Shown here: positions 34,901 through 44,637 of the stretch, piece by piece | Layout: every line of letters starts with the position of its first letter | How positions within the stretch are numbered: the first letter of the stretch is position 1 | The notes under the pieces: model-generated | Databases searched by the model: none | What the model was told of the DNA's origin: nothing | Seen by the model: only the letters and a program-made list of their open reading frames with translations | Source: Leucocoprinus leucothites | Lineage: Eukaryota > Basidiomycota > Agaricomycetes > Agaricales > Agaricaceae | NCBI GenBank assembly: GCA_013368445.1 | Contig: JAACJO010000012.1 | Span: 806,001 to 870,000, forward strand | DNA: 64,000 nt | Direction: 5' to 3' | Made by a program: the position numbers and the translations under genes

Positions 34901-35676
34901 GCCGCCAAGTGGTATCTATCATTGATTAGGTCCTATTGACTACACTGGCTTCTTTGAGGTTCTCTGGCTTCAGCTTCAAAGGGTACACTTCTGATATCGA
35001 CCCCCCTACCCGTCATGCGATCCTCGTGCGCCTCGGCCAGAAGCTAAGGGCCTTTTCCCTGGCCGCGCGCGTCTCCTCCGAACACCTTTCTCAATCAACT
35101 CGGGTACTCTGATTCCTGTCCTTGAACGTTTGAACTCTGGCTACAATGTAATTCAAAAGCTTCCCAACTCCCCCTTGACTCCTATACCCTTCCATGACCA
35201 CTATCAATGCCCTTGACTCCGAGTCCTCGCTGTGATCGACAGGACTGGGGAACTGATCATTGCCACCGTCCAGGACTTTGGTAGAAGATCTTACAATATA
35301 ATCACGCAGAGCCACCCCATCATGATCTATCAGATGTGTTCAAGTCACTAAATGAGGGTAAACCTGACAAAAGGACGTGTCGTAACCAGTAGACACAAGG
35401 TTTGCAATGCAGAGAGCAAAGCGAGAGACAACTACACAGTCGTTCTAAATATCCTCGTGAAAGGTCATGTAGGAAAATATAAGTAGAAACAATAAAGCAA
35501 TGTCCAAATTCAAATAACGCCCAAAGCCCAAAGGAAAGCGTACAGATGAGAACCGCAAAAAAGCGGCTGGTGAACTGTTCTATTCCCACTCCTTGGGCGC
35601 CGAATTGCCAGACCGCACCGAAGACGAGGGTCAGTCGTAAACGGCCAGAAGCCGAGGATAAGTGCTATACGGCCCC
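31971..35676. other. Long gene-poor region, no gene recognised
   Basis: 3.7 kb. It contains the WOPR3 promoter and the 3' side of the glutaredoxin-like gene. A minus-strand open frame at 35091-35326 has protein-like composition (SESRALIVVMEGYRSQGG), but the one acceptor and donor I tried from the frame upstream created a stop, so no gene is called. The rest (32200-35050) holds only short scattered frames. Confidence 0.5.
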
Positions 35677-36624
35677 TTAGTGCCTGTGTTTCCTCCTTCG
35701 TGCGCCCTCAATCCGTGCGCCGGATTGAGCAATCATCTGTCGCAACGTGCCATTGTTGTTCATCTGACGAACGTCTTCCAGTGTGCCAACCAGTCTTCCT
35801 GCGACGATCAGAATGGGAAACTCATGAATGGACGTGAGGCGGTGAAGCATTGGGATAAGGACGTCGGCATCATCACGAACATCCACGTCGATTATGGTAG
35901 GCGTTGGTTTAAGGTTGAAATTATCTAGGATCATTTTCACCTCCCGTGAAGCTGCAGAATAGTGCTGGTTTCGAAAGTTAGAAAGCTCAGTGGTCCGTCT
36001 GGTGCCCTTGGGAAGCCCACTAACCTTAGAATACAGGAAGACTGGATTCCTTGACCAGACGTCTTCAACCATGGCTACTACTTCCTTCGAAGCCCGAGGG
36101 CCCCTCGTATCAAAATCCAACACCAGCTGGGGGTCAATGGGACTCGAGGGGTCTACGAAGGAGGGAATCTGGTTTTGACTGGGCAAGCTTGCAAGGAAGC
36201 TCGAGACTGCAGCCAGTTCCTGAGCGTCTGTGAGGCGGATCTGTTCGGCTGTTTTCTTGGGCCGGGGTTTGAAGTCCACGCCAGAGTTGCGTATCGACTC
36301 GAGAGCGAGCGACAGCTGGCTCGGAGATGGCCTAGTCGAGTCTGGTTCTCGTAGGACAAGTGAGGAACCAGTGTCATGACGACGCAGGAGGAAAACATAG
36401 GCCGTCAAAAGGATGAGGGAAAGGAGAGCGAGAAGATAAGCTTGCTGCCTTGCCTTCCGGAGGTGTGAGACTGCAGCGACGGGAAGAAAAATTAAAGGCT
36501 GGTACAACTTCTCATTTGGGGTGTGGAGAGGAAGGAGGCGGTCCTTGAGAGGAGTCCGGCTTGAAATGCGTGGAATAGACATTAGGTAGCGAGCGACAGT
36601 AAGGAACGTGGTGGAAGTTGGCAA
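35677..36624 (-). CDS. Membrane-anchored glutaredoxin-fold protein lacking the catalytic cysteine
   Basis: Looks like a relative of the secretory-pathway monothiol glutaredoxins (Grx6/Grx7 type): a cytosolic N-terminus, one membrane segment (AYLLALLSLILLTAYVFLL), a linker, then a thioredoxin/glutaredoxin domain with PVFLYSK, SREVKMILDNF, TIIDVDVRDDADV, FPILIVAGRLVGTLEDVR and LRQMIAQSGA. Where the family has C-P-Y-S the spliced protein reads HYSAASRE, with serine in the position of the active Cys, so no redox activity is expected. One 60-nt GT-AG intron (35965-36024) interrupts exactly at this site; it is a multiple of three without a stop, so unspliced RNA also stays open. Spliced length is 295 aa. 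A later Met at 36582 is an alternative start. Confidence 0.78.
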   Translation of the reverse strand: MPTSTTFLTVARYLMSIPRISSRTPLKDRLLPLHTPNEKLYQPLIFLPVAAVSHLRKARQQAYLLALLSLILLTAYVFLLRRHDTGSSLVLREPDSTRPSPSQLSLALESIRNSGVDFKPRPKKTAEQIRLTDAQELAAVSSFLASLPSQNQIPSFVDPSSPIDPQLVLDFDTRGPRASKEVVAMVEDVWSRNPVFLYSKVSGLPKGTRRTTELSNFRNQHYSAASREVKMILDNFNLKPTPTIIDVDVRDDADVLIPMLHRLTSIHEFPILIVAGRLVGTLEDVRQMNNNGTLRQMIAQSGARIEGARRRKHRH

Positions 36625-38110
36625 ACAAGGATGAAGTAATTAAAAGAGTGGATTGCGGTGTCCTTGACCACTTTCCACATCACCTCAATCAAGTTCCCCA
36701 TCAAAGCTCTTCATAGTGCTCTGCCTCCTGTACTTACGATTGACTTTCCTCGTCTTTCGGTGCTTTACTTCTGCGTCGCATCTAATTCAGGTCCTGATGG
36801 GCGACAGAAACCGTCCATCGAGAAAGGCGCGGGACTGCTGTCAACCGAACTTTGTGTCGCGGCAATCATTTTCCATCATCGGCCCGCCAAAATCCGGTGC
36901 CTGTCTCAGCTCACTTGAGCCACGCAGGCTCACGTTCACCGTTTGTCATCGATTCATCCCCAGTCTCCCCGCTTAACAATGTTCTCCAGTTTCTTTGAGT
37001 GCCATCTGCTGAACCCCGGAATTTTGTGTTCTTGTCGGAAGCCCACGTGGAAAAAAAGTGATCCGCACGCAGAAGTCGAAAAGTCAGGAGAACTGTTGTT
37101 ACAGGCTGTTGCTCTCATCAGTCCTAACGAATTAAACCCGAATGGCAGAGAGAAGAGCTTTTGATTTTGTTCTCAATAGGCCATTCCTCTTCTACCTTCC
37201 TCAACGACTCCGAACTTTCAGCATCGACGGGCCGCGACAGCCATTTCTAACTTCAGAACAAGGAGGTTTCGCCAAGCCAATCTATGTCAACGCCATGACA
37301 TCGAACGGAGAATTCACGAAGTTCGAGCCTCTTTAAATACTGCCATCCAAACGCCACGTGTACATCGCGGATCCTATAGAACCTATGTTTGCGAGAGAGA
37401 AACAGGCTGATACAGCGTCCATTCCGCCACGATCTCCTTGCTTTCCAGAACGTCTTACCCCTCCCTTCTATGCATAAGTTGCCAAATGCCTGTAGATTCA
37501 ACCATAGTCCCACTTCGACGAGCAATTCACCAACGTCAGGCTTCTTGTGGTTTTACAAACGTCTATGTTCCTACCATAACCTCCATCACTTGTCTGCTCG
37601 GATTCATTTTTAGAATGATTAAAATTATCTAGGTCCCCCGTGCTCGTGGTCGAGAAAAAAATAGATGACCTCCACCCCAACCTGAATGCATCGGAATTTT
37701 GTCGAGATATACTCGGACACCAATCAACGTACCTGGAGTCACCAGCTCCATCGACTGTCACCTGTTCATCGGCTATTGTTTTTCACTTGCATGCAGAAGA
37801 CCCGAAAGACGATAGAAGTCATTTTTGTGGATCAATGTGTTTTCACCTGAGCCCAAACATACAGAAACGATTCCAGAAAAACGTCGTACTTCTCGTGAAA
37901 GTATAACCCACCGAAGGAGTTTCTCTCTTCCATACCCCGCGATGCTTTGATATTCACAGGATTCGCATTTCGTATAATTCTCCGACGCGCCATCCCCGGC
38001 GAAAGCCACTCACGAGGTACGGCCCTCGCCTTCAATCAAACAACTTTCAAATTCATAAAAGGGCAGGAAGCTGAGGGTAACAACCCAGGCTCGTCATAAA
38101 CTCCTCCAGT
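36625..38110. other. Intergenic, divergent promoters
   Basis: 1.5 kb between the glutaredoxin-like gene (minus) and the esterase gene (plus). No coding exon recognised. Close to the esterase start the sequence includes ataaaag at about 38056, a plausible TATA-like element 55 bp upstream of the ATG. Confidence 0.5.
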
Positions 38111-39408
38111 ATGTTTTCCTCGTTCTCAAAGGCTCTACTCGTGTTGGCAGCCGCGTTGGGTGTCAATGCGGCCCAGTCTACTCTTCAACAACAAACCGGC
38201 AATTGGGGATCAAACCCCACCAATGTCGGGTTCTTCTACTACAAGCCTCCAAGCCTCGCGTCAAACCCGGCCCTCATTGTCGCCATGCACTACTGCACAG
38301 GTACCGCACAGGCCTACTTCTCCGGTACCCAGTACGCCAACTTGGCCGACACGTACAAATACATTGTCATCTACCCCGATGCCCCTGACTCCGGAGGGTG
38401 CTGGGATGTTCACTCGACAGCCACCCTCACCCACAATGGTGGAGGTGACTCGATTGCCATTGCAAACATGGTTCGCTTCGCAATTTCGAACTGGGGTGTT
38501 GACGCGTCTCGCGTTTACATGACTGGAACTTCCTCTGGAGCTATGATGACGAACGTCCTTGCCGGCGCATATCCTGATCTCTTCAAGGCCGGTGCTGCTT
38601 TCGCCGGTGTTCCTTACGGCTGCTTCGCTGGTCCCGATATGTGGAATACCCCTTGTGCAACTGGACAAACCACAAAGACTGCGCAACAGTGGGTACGTGT
38701 GGCCCAATCCTTAGAGCTATTACTAGAACTTTGTTAATTCTCACTTTCTTTTCAGGGTGACCTCGTGCGTTCCGGTTATTCAGGTTACACCGGTGCCAGG
38801 CCCAAGATGCAGATTTGGCAAGGCACTTTGTGAGTGGAAAGCATGCGGAAAACACAGTCAAACTGACACTGGATTACATAGGGACACCACCCTTAACTAT
38901 CACAACTTCGCTGAGGGTGTCAAACAATGGACCAATATCTTCGGTTACAGCCAGACACCCAGCTCGACTCAACAAAACTCGCCCCTGTCCGGCTGGACTC
39001 GATCAACCTACGGACCCAACTTCCAAGCGATCAGTGCTGCTGGCGTAGACCACAATATTCCGGTCCAAGCCAACGATGTTCTCAACTGGTTCGGCATCAC
39101 TGGAGGAGGAGGCAGCAACCCTCCCCCTTCTACAACCAACCCTCCCACCACTTCTCCTACGACCAGCTCCAATGGGGCAACTCAGACCCACTGGGGCCAA
39201 TGTGGCGGGTGCGCAGCACTCCTGTATTTTGGTATCAGGACATCTAGACTCACTGGCTTGTATAATTTATAGATCGGGATGGCAAGGCCCTACCACCTGC
39301 GCCTCTCCTTACACTTGTCAGGCTGTTAGTCAATGGTATTCTCAGGTGTGTCTTACCTCCTTGGCCTGTTATTCGCACGAAAACTGACTGTGGGTATAGT
39401 GTCTATGA
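38111..39408 (+). CDS. Secreted CE1 esterase (acetylxylan/feruloyl type) with CBM1
   Basis: Extracellular carbohydrate esterase. A signal peptide (MFSSFSKALLVLAAALGVNA) is followed by a CE1/PHB-depolymerase-type alpha/beta-hydrolase domain: ALIVAMHYCTGTAQAYF, YKYIVIYPDAPDSGGCWDV, the nucleophile elbow GTSSGAMMTNVLA, GVPYGCFAGP, WQGTLDTTLNY (Asp) and GVDHNIPVQANDVL (His). A Pro/Thr/Ser linker (PPPSTTNPPTTSPTTSS) leads to a CBM1 with THWGQCGG, GWQGPTTCASPYTCQ and WYSQCL, the last three residues sitting on a tiny final exon (39400-39408). The enzyme likely removes acetyl groups from xylan and binds cellulose through the CBM1. At least four introns; one splits the CBM1. This is the clearest sign of a plant-cell-wall degrading lifestyle. 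Confidence 0.93.
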
Positions 39409-39585
39409 TTGGCCTCTAGATCCACGGTCAACCTAAGTCTGAACGGGAAACAGAGACAGTGCCGGAACTATGGTTTTTGAGTATTCGAGATTCGAACCTC
39501 AACGTAACGCCGATGATGTGAGAAAATGTTCTATTTAATACCGTACGCTTAAATATCGCAAAAAAAATACACCAAGCTTCGTCAT

Positions 39586-40427
39586 TCATTGAATATTTCT
39601 TGTATTCCGAACATGAACTCCACATTTCTCAAGCGCCGCTGCAAGCGAGTGAGTATCATGGAGCGCGCGAATATCATCCCAGCCTCCAAGGGACTTCCCG
39701 CAAACGAGAACGTTGGGAAACGTAGAGTGCTGAGTAAGACGAGTGAGAATGGCCTTGAGTGCCGCAGAGTCGTCTACTCAAACTTAGATTGCGCAGCACT
39801 TCGATGAGAAATAGATAACTGACCTCGTAGATCAACTTCTATAACCTTGGCTTGAGGCTCGAGGTCATATGCTGCGAGGAGATCCTTGGCTTTCTTGGAA
39901 TACCTGAGGCACCGAAGAATGTGAGTGTCAAAAGGTTCCCACTAACCCGGGAAGTACTACACACGGGCAAAACGTCTATTCACATCGAGAGCAAGACGCC
40001 ATTAATACTGATTGATCGAAGGAACTCGCGCCCTTCCGAGATGAATACATACCTTACTAAACACCACGACTGGGTATTCCTTATCCAATCGTTCCACCTC
40101 CGCGCTCCAATCCGGTTCCTCGTTTCCGGCGGCATAGTCATTCAGACCGATACGTTTGGTCGGGTCCAGTTCCACATTGTTGGTTAATACATGTTGGTTT
40201 TCGTCCGAATCAGCGGTAACGAGATGGAGCAAGCCGTATATCTCATCCACGTTCGATTGCTTCCTTGCGCTGAAAGCCGCAGCAATCCTAGCACGTGAAG
40301 AGGTTAAGATGCCTGTATCCTTCCAAGATTCTGGAAGTTCCCATGACAGACCGAAAGTCCAAGAAAGCCCGAAGAGGGCACAAATGAGGAAGAACAAACG
40401 AATTGAGGTCCGACGAGGAAACGACAT
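39586..40427 (-). CDS. Monothiol glutaredoxin, Grx6/Grx7-type, membrane-anchored
   Basis: Thiol-disulfide oxidoreductase of the secretory pathway. The N-terminus has a signal anchor (RLFFLICALFGLSWTFGLSW). After a linker come YPVVVFSK, then the active site TFCPYSKKAK, LAAYDLEPQAKVIEVDLR, DDSAALKAILTRLTQ, TFPNVLVCGKSLGGWDDIR and LAAALEKCGVH. The four-exon model (40427-40053, 39975-39965, 39903-39824, 39773-39586) sums to 654 nt, 217 aa. The second exon is only 11 nt long and encodes T-F-C and most of P; without it there is no active site. The monothiol CPYS matches yeast Grx7. It faces the CE1 esterase, 3' to 3'. Confidence 0.88.
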
Positions 40428-40830
40428 AGAGCTGGTTTGGGTGAAGGAGGAGCCAAGCCTGGAGTTGTGTGGGTGGTTGGAAGCAACTTGATGTAACGTG
40501 TATCACTGGACGACCGCCAAGTGCGCAGCCACACTTGCGCAGCCAAGTCCATCATGATGGTTATAAATATTCCATGTTCTCAATTTCCTTGGTGTTGTCT
40601 TGGGTGAGGTATTTAACTGGGACACATTCCTGCAGACTTGATGACTGGCTTCATACCGAGATGATCACCCCCTTATTGGTAGATGTCGCTCAGACGAGTT
40701 CCTATCTAATGCTAATAGACGCAATTGCCGAATTTCCGAAAGCTATTTTTGTGCAGCTTGACGATGGGAAGTGTCGTGATTGGCACATGCAACTCACAAC
40801 ATTTTCATCCACATCCTTATCCAGGACGAC
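40428..40830. other. Divergent promoter region
   Basis: 403 bp between the glutaredoxin gene (minus) and the HAD gene (plus). The open frames here are shadows without a domain. A TATA-like tataaat occurs near 40562. Confidence 0.45.
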
Positions 40831-41857
40831 ATGGCTGAGAATACAAAGCCATTCCCAAAAATTGAATACGTTCTTTTCGACATGGATGGTGCGCCGCTTC
40901 CATTACTATCCTTTTCTCTGCCTTCCCGGCGATTCACACCAACACTTTCAGGCCTGATGATAGATTCAGAGAAAATCTACACCGATGTGACAAGTCAGTC
41001 TCACGTTCGGTCTTAGTGAGCCTCAAAACCGTGGTAATAGACTATCGCTATATAGATGAAATCCTTGGAAAATATGGGAAAGAAATGACTTGGGACATCA
41101 AGGCTGGTTGCATGGGTAAACGTAAGTCGAGTTGCGGTTTTCACCTGATATCTCTGTCTAATTGCAAAAACCATTTTTCTACTCTTGGCATAGCTGAACG
41201 CCAGGCCGGAGAGTATTTGTTGTCATTTTTTCCCGACATAGATCTTACTCTTGAAGATTATTTGGCGCAACGGAATCAACTTCAAGACGAGCGATGGCCC
41301 ACAGTGCCCCTCCTCCCTGGTGTCAAGAAGCTGGTCCATCATCTGAAAGCTCATGATATACCCATCGCAATCGCAACAGGATCTCGAAGGCGAAATTACC
41401 AAATGAAAACAGCTCACCTCCAAGCTGTTTTCGGCTGTTTCGGGGGTAAAGTGATATGCGGTGATGATGCTGCTCATAGCATCAAGGGGAAGCCCGCTCC
41501 CGATATTTTTATCATTGCTGCTAAGGAGCTCCTCTCTCGGGACGTCGGTTCCGTCGGAGAACTTATCACTGAGAAACAGAAGGAAGAAAGAAGGATGGGT
41601 CTCGTTTTTGAGGATGGCCTACCTGGAATGCAAGCAGGAAAAAGGGCGGGAATGTCAGGTATGTCCTATTTGCGGGGACTTCTGGTAAAATTGAGATGTA
41701 GTTGACTCGCACAGTTGTATGGGTTCCTGATTACAACCTTTTGAATGTCGACTATTCCGGAGATGAGAGAGCTGATCAGATTTTAAAGACGCTCGAAGAT
41801 TTCGTTCCTGAACACTGGGGACTGCCACCGTATCCCCTCCACGACAAACACATTTGA
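40831..41857 (+). CDS. HAD-family phosphatase, GS1/HDHD1 type
   Basis: Haloacid-dehalogenase-like phosphatase. The start is MAENTKPFPKIEYVLFDMDG, and across an intron the catalytic motif I continues as DMDGLMIDSEKIYTDVT. The cap region has NEILGKYGKEMTWDIKAGCMGK split by introns, LSFFPDIDLTLEDYLAQ and LLPGVKKLVHHLKAHDIP. Motif II is IATGSRR, motif III includes IKGKPAPDIFIIA, and motif IV is VFEDGLPGMQAGKRAG, followed by VVWVPDYNLL. These match the GS1/HDHD1 subfamily, several members of which dephosphorylate pseudouridine 5'-phosphate or small sugar phosphates. The substrate is not deducible. The ATG at 40831 leaves the usual distance before motif I. Confidence 0.85.
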
Positions 41858-42760
41858 CTGTTCTATAAAAGGTGTTATCAGCAGCTGGTCAGTCGATAGG
41901 CAGTTTGATTACGTGCCATCTTAAGAGTGATATCTACCCATATGATTTTGCTTCCGAGTCGGACTCATCAGGGATAAATGCTCCTCTGCTTGCATTTCAA
42001 CAACTGACCCGCTCATACCGGTGTGTGCACTTGGACCAATGGTCACATAATGAAGGCGATATCGCCAACTGCCTGGTACCATTGACACGGAATCGCGATG
42101 CAGTTTCTGAGTTCTAATGGCCCAAGAGCCGACCGAGACTTCTACAGCTCATTTGAGGAAACAAATAACAAAAAAAATACATTTCAGGGACGAGGGTTAA
42201 CTCAGAGTATGTGGATGCCTGAGGCCACGGAAGAAGTGATCAGAATTGGAGTGCAACTGGATCTAGCAGCATACCAAATATCATCAAAGTCCGTCTACCA
42301 ATCTTAATAGACCACACGTATCAGAAGCCAATTAGGTTATTTGTATGCTCTGATGGCAAGTTATTTTGCTTCGCGGCTATATCAAGACACTGACGAGAGA
42401 TTCATCGGGTTCGAGTGCTGACCACATTTGACACGAGCAGACAATGTCTGATCATGAACTACGAACGCGAACCGTTCAAGGTGGCAATATGAACCTCGAC
42501 GTGCGTGGTAATGCTCGGGATCACGAGCCAGAGTCGTCACTACTTTTTCCCGGTAGGTTCAATGTGGCGCATAATAGTGAACCCTTGGCCGACCTAAACT
42601 TCAAGGGTCCACTGTGCTTTGAGGCGCTGTCTGTCAATAGGTGTACCACAGGACAAGCCTTCTCCAGCTTGAGAGTCGTCACGGTACTAGACTGGTGGAT
42701 AAGACCGCGTTTTCCCCTATTTACCTTGCCTGGCTTTAGTGACCCTTCGGTTGCAGTGCT

Positions 42761-43306
42761 TCAAGCCTCAAGGGCCTTATGGCTCGATGGCTCTTCGCTG
42801 AGTCTCAAGTTAGTATCAGTATACATTCCTCGTGATGTTATCCGCCCGATCGATGGCCAAGGCAACTCGATAGTTCGTTCCTCTTGTAATTCAAGGGGCC
42901 CAGCAATCGATTGATTTTGTTTGTTTCGGATCTCTGGACTCTGTTGATATAAATCCATTTGTCTAGTGTGGCTTTCCAGGCTCTGACACAACGCCGCAAG
43001 CACTTGTTCCTTAGGAACCGTATGAATGAGTTGTTGCCACAATTGGAGTAACGTCGCAGTCTTGCCTACGGTTCGCACGGAACATCCTATTTTCTCGGAT
43101 ATGATGTACCAATATGTGAAGATTAAAGTACTTGCCTGAACATCAGGTAATGCGGGGAATGCTTCGCTAACACCGTAACGTAAAGGTAGGCCGTGAATCG
43201 GGCGACAAAGGCTTGACTCAATGACAGGGCTCCAGTTTGTTCTGAAAACTGGGTAATCTGAGAGATTTAATATCGCTACATCGAGCCCAACATCCGGTAC
43301 TCAGGC
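42761..43306 (-). pseudogene. Open frame without start codon, possible gene remnant or internal exon
   Basis: About 180 codons read without a stop on the minus strand. The upstream limit is a TGA just before a possible splice acceptor at about 43303. The peptide includes LNLSDYPVFRTNWSPVIE, PLRYGVSEAFPALPDVQ, LIFTYWYIISEKIG and TLLQLWQQLIHTVPKEQVL, with balanced, protein-like composition. No promoter, start codon or family was recognised, and a frame of this length could arise by chance in a 64-kb window. Treat as a candidate only. Confidence 0.25.
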
Positions 43307-43575
43307 CAAAGACTCGGTTCTCGACTCCTCGGGGAGGAGATAATACCGGACCCTTAGGTTGAACTTTGTGTATCGATCTTCAATGAAATGTAAACACCCG
43401 TGTTTCCCGCCGTAGAGCCTGGAGACCCAGTAGGATCACGAATCAGCCGCTCTGCGTTCGACTTGGACATGGTTATAAAAGCAGTAGAAAGGCATCGCCT
43501 ATTCTGATGGCATACTGCAGCTGAAGCTTTGAATCGAAGCCTTGAGGTTGGACTATGATTCAAAAACTTTATGTC

Positions 43576-43609
43576 GGCTCTACCACTAGGTCACCACTGT
43601 GGTAGAGCC
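43576..43609. repeat. Perfect 11-bp inverted repeat (hairpin)
   Basis: GGCTCTACCAC (43576-43586) and GTGGTAGAGCC (43599-43609) are exact reverse complements around a 12-nt spacer. The stem is GC-rich enough to fold in RNA or cruciform DNA. No gene is adjacent that it would obviously terminate. Confidence 0.7.
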
Positions 43610-44184
43610 AGGGACTCATTTCCTCTCTCGCTCCCTTCCCCTCGGCCCCGTCACCTTGCCAATAATGCTCGTGTCCATTTGTATATTTCGGACTGTAGTT
43701 TTCTGGTCACAAGAGTGATTGACATAAGTCCCGCATTGTCTTGTCAGGTCTTGCCAACTTTATCCCCTTGTGTCAGGCACCAAGAAACCAAACCCTGCGA
43801 CCTCGTACGACTCGGAACATCTCTTAATGGCGTAAGTCAACCATAATCATGACAACATTTAGAACTTAGGCGACGATAGATCTCTCACGTGCATAACCTT
43901 AATGTCTAACATAGCATCTTCCCCTTGAAGCTTGCATACTTGTCCTTTCACTGTATTGATCAATTCAGACAAACATGGCAGGGGGTCATCATTTGAGAAC
44001 GTTAGGATTATCTCGTCTCATCGGAGGTCACGATGGACCCAGAAAATCAGCTTGTTAGGTGTGCAGACAGTGCCTCCTACCATCGGCCGTGATCTAGTCC
44101 AAATTCTGAGACCTGATCCCCACCAGTGATTATGGAATACAGAACAAGGTGTTATTACATCTCCGCTTCTTTCCATATCCCTGT

Positions 44185-44232
44185 GGTCGGTGGTGTAGTG
44201 GCGTTATGTATCAGTTCGAGCCCTAAGGTGAC
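44185..44232 (+). other. tRNA-like fragment (A-box and B-box like), degenerate
   Basis: The segment contains TGGTGTAGTGG, which fits a tRNA A-box, and AGTTCGAGCCC, one base away from a B-box consensus. Only 11 bp separate them, so no anticodon arm can form. It could be a decayed tRNA, a tRNA-derived SINE head or chance. Confidence 0.25.
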
Positions 44233-44637
44233 GGTGACAGCAATCATTCTCATTGAATTGCTCCTCGCATGACGCGCCTCTTAGGGTAGGATCTAAATAC
44301 TCAAAAATTAACAATAAGCGAACTGACTTGTGTGGCGTATGAAACTATGAGCGTCAGGTAAAACTATTCTAGCGTTCGGATTCTCTCGTACAAAATCTTC
44401 GTAGTCAGCTTACGAACTAAAATTGGATCCAACACCAACTATCACTTATCGTCTCGAAAGGTGAGGAATCTAGGAGAAGCGTGAACGAATATCTGTGTAG
44501 AAGTTGACTAGTGATCCATATAGTAATGTAATGTAACAGGTACAAGAAGTCCGTTATTACGAACGGTCGAACCTGGAGTTTGACAAATGGAGCCCTTCGT
44601 AAATGTATTCAAATTACGGTCTTTTATGTCCGGCTTT

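Larger units (their letters stand above)
41858..44637. other. Gene-poor region with small unexplained elements
   Basis: 2.8 kb without a convincing gene. It holds an ATG-less open frame (42761-43306 minus), a perfect 11-bp hairpin (43576-43609) and a tRNA-like fragment (44185-44232), each listed separately. A 156-codon plus-strand frame (42444-42914) overlaps the minus frame and has no domain. Confidence 0.5.

Noticed and set aside
35091..35589. Two minus-strand frames that might form a small membrane-protein gene
   Set aside because: The splice I tried between them makes a stop codon, and there is no recognised domain.
39478..39510. B-box-like gattcgaacctc as a second tRNA
   Set aside because: T-stem does not pair properly and no acceptor or anticodon stem was found.
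35677..41857. Biosynthetic gene cluster around the CE1 esterase
   Set aside because: No core biosynthetic enzyme, transporter or pathway regulator; neighbours are unrelated household genes.
42761..43306. Fungal Zn2Cys6 transcription factor middle domain
   Set aside because: Weak resemblance of LPDVQASTLIFTYWY to that domain, but no Cys6 cluster or further support nearby.
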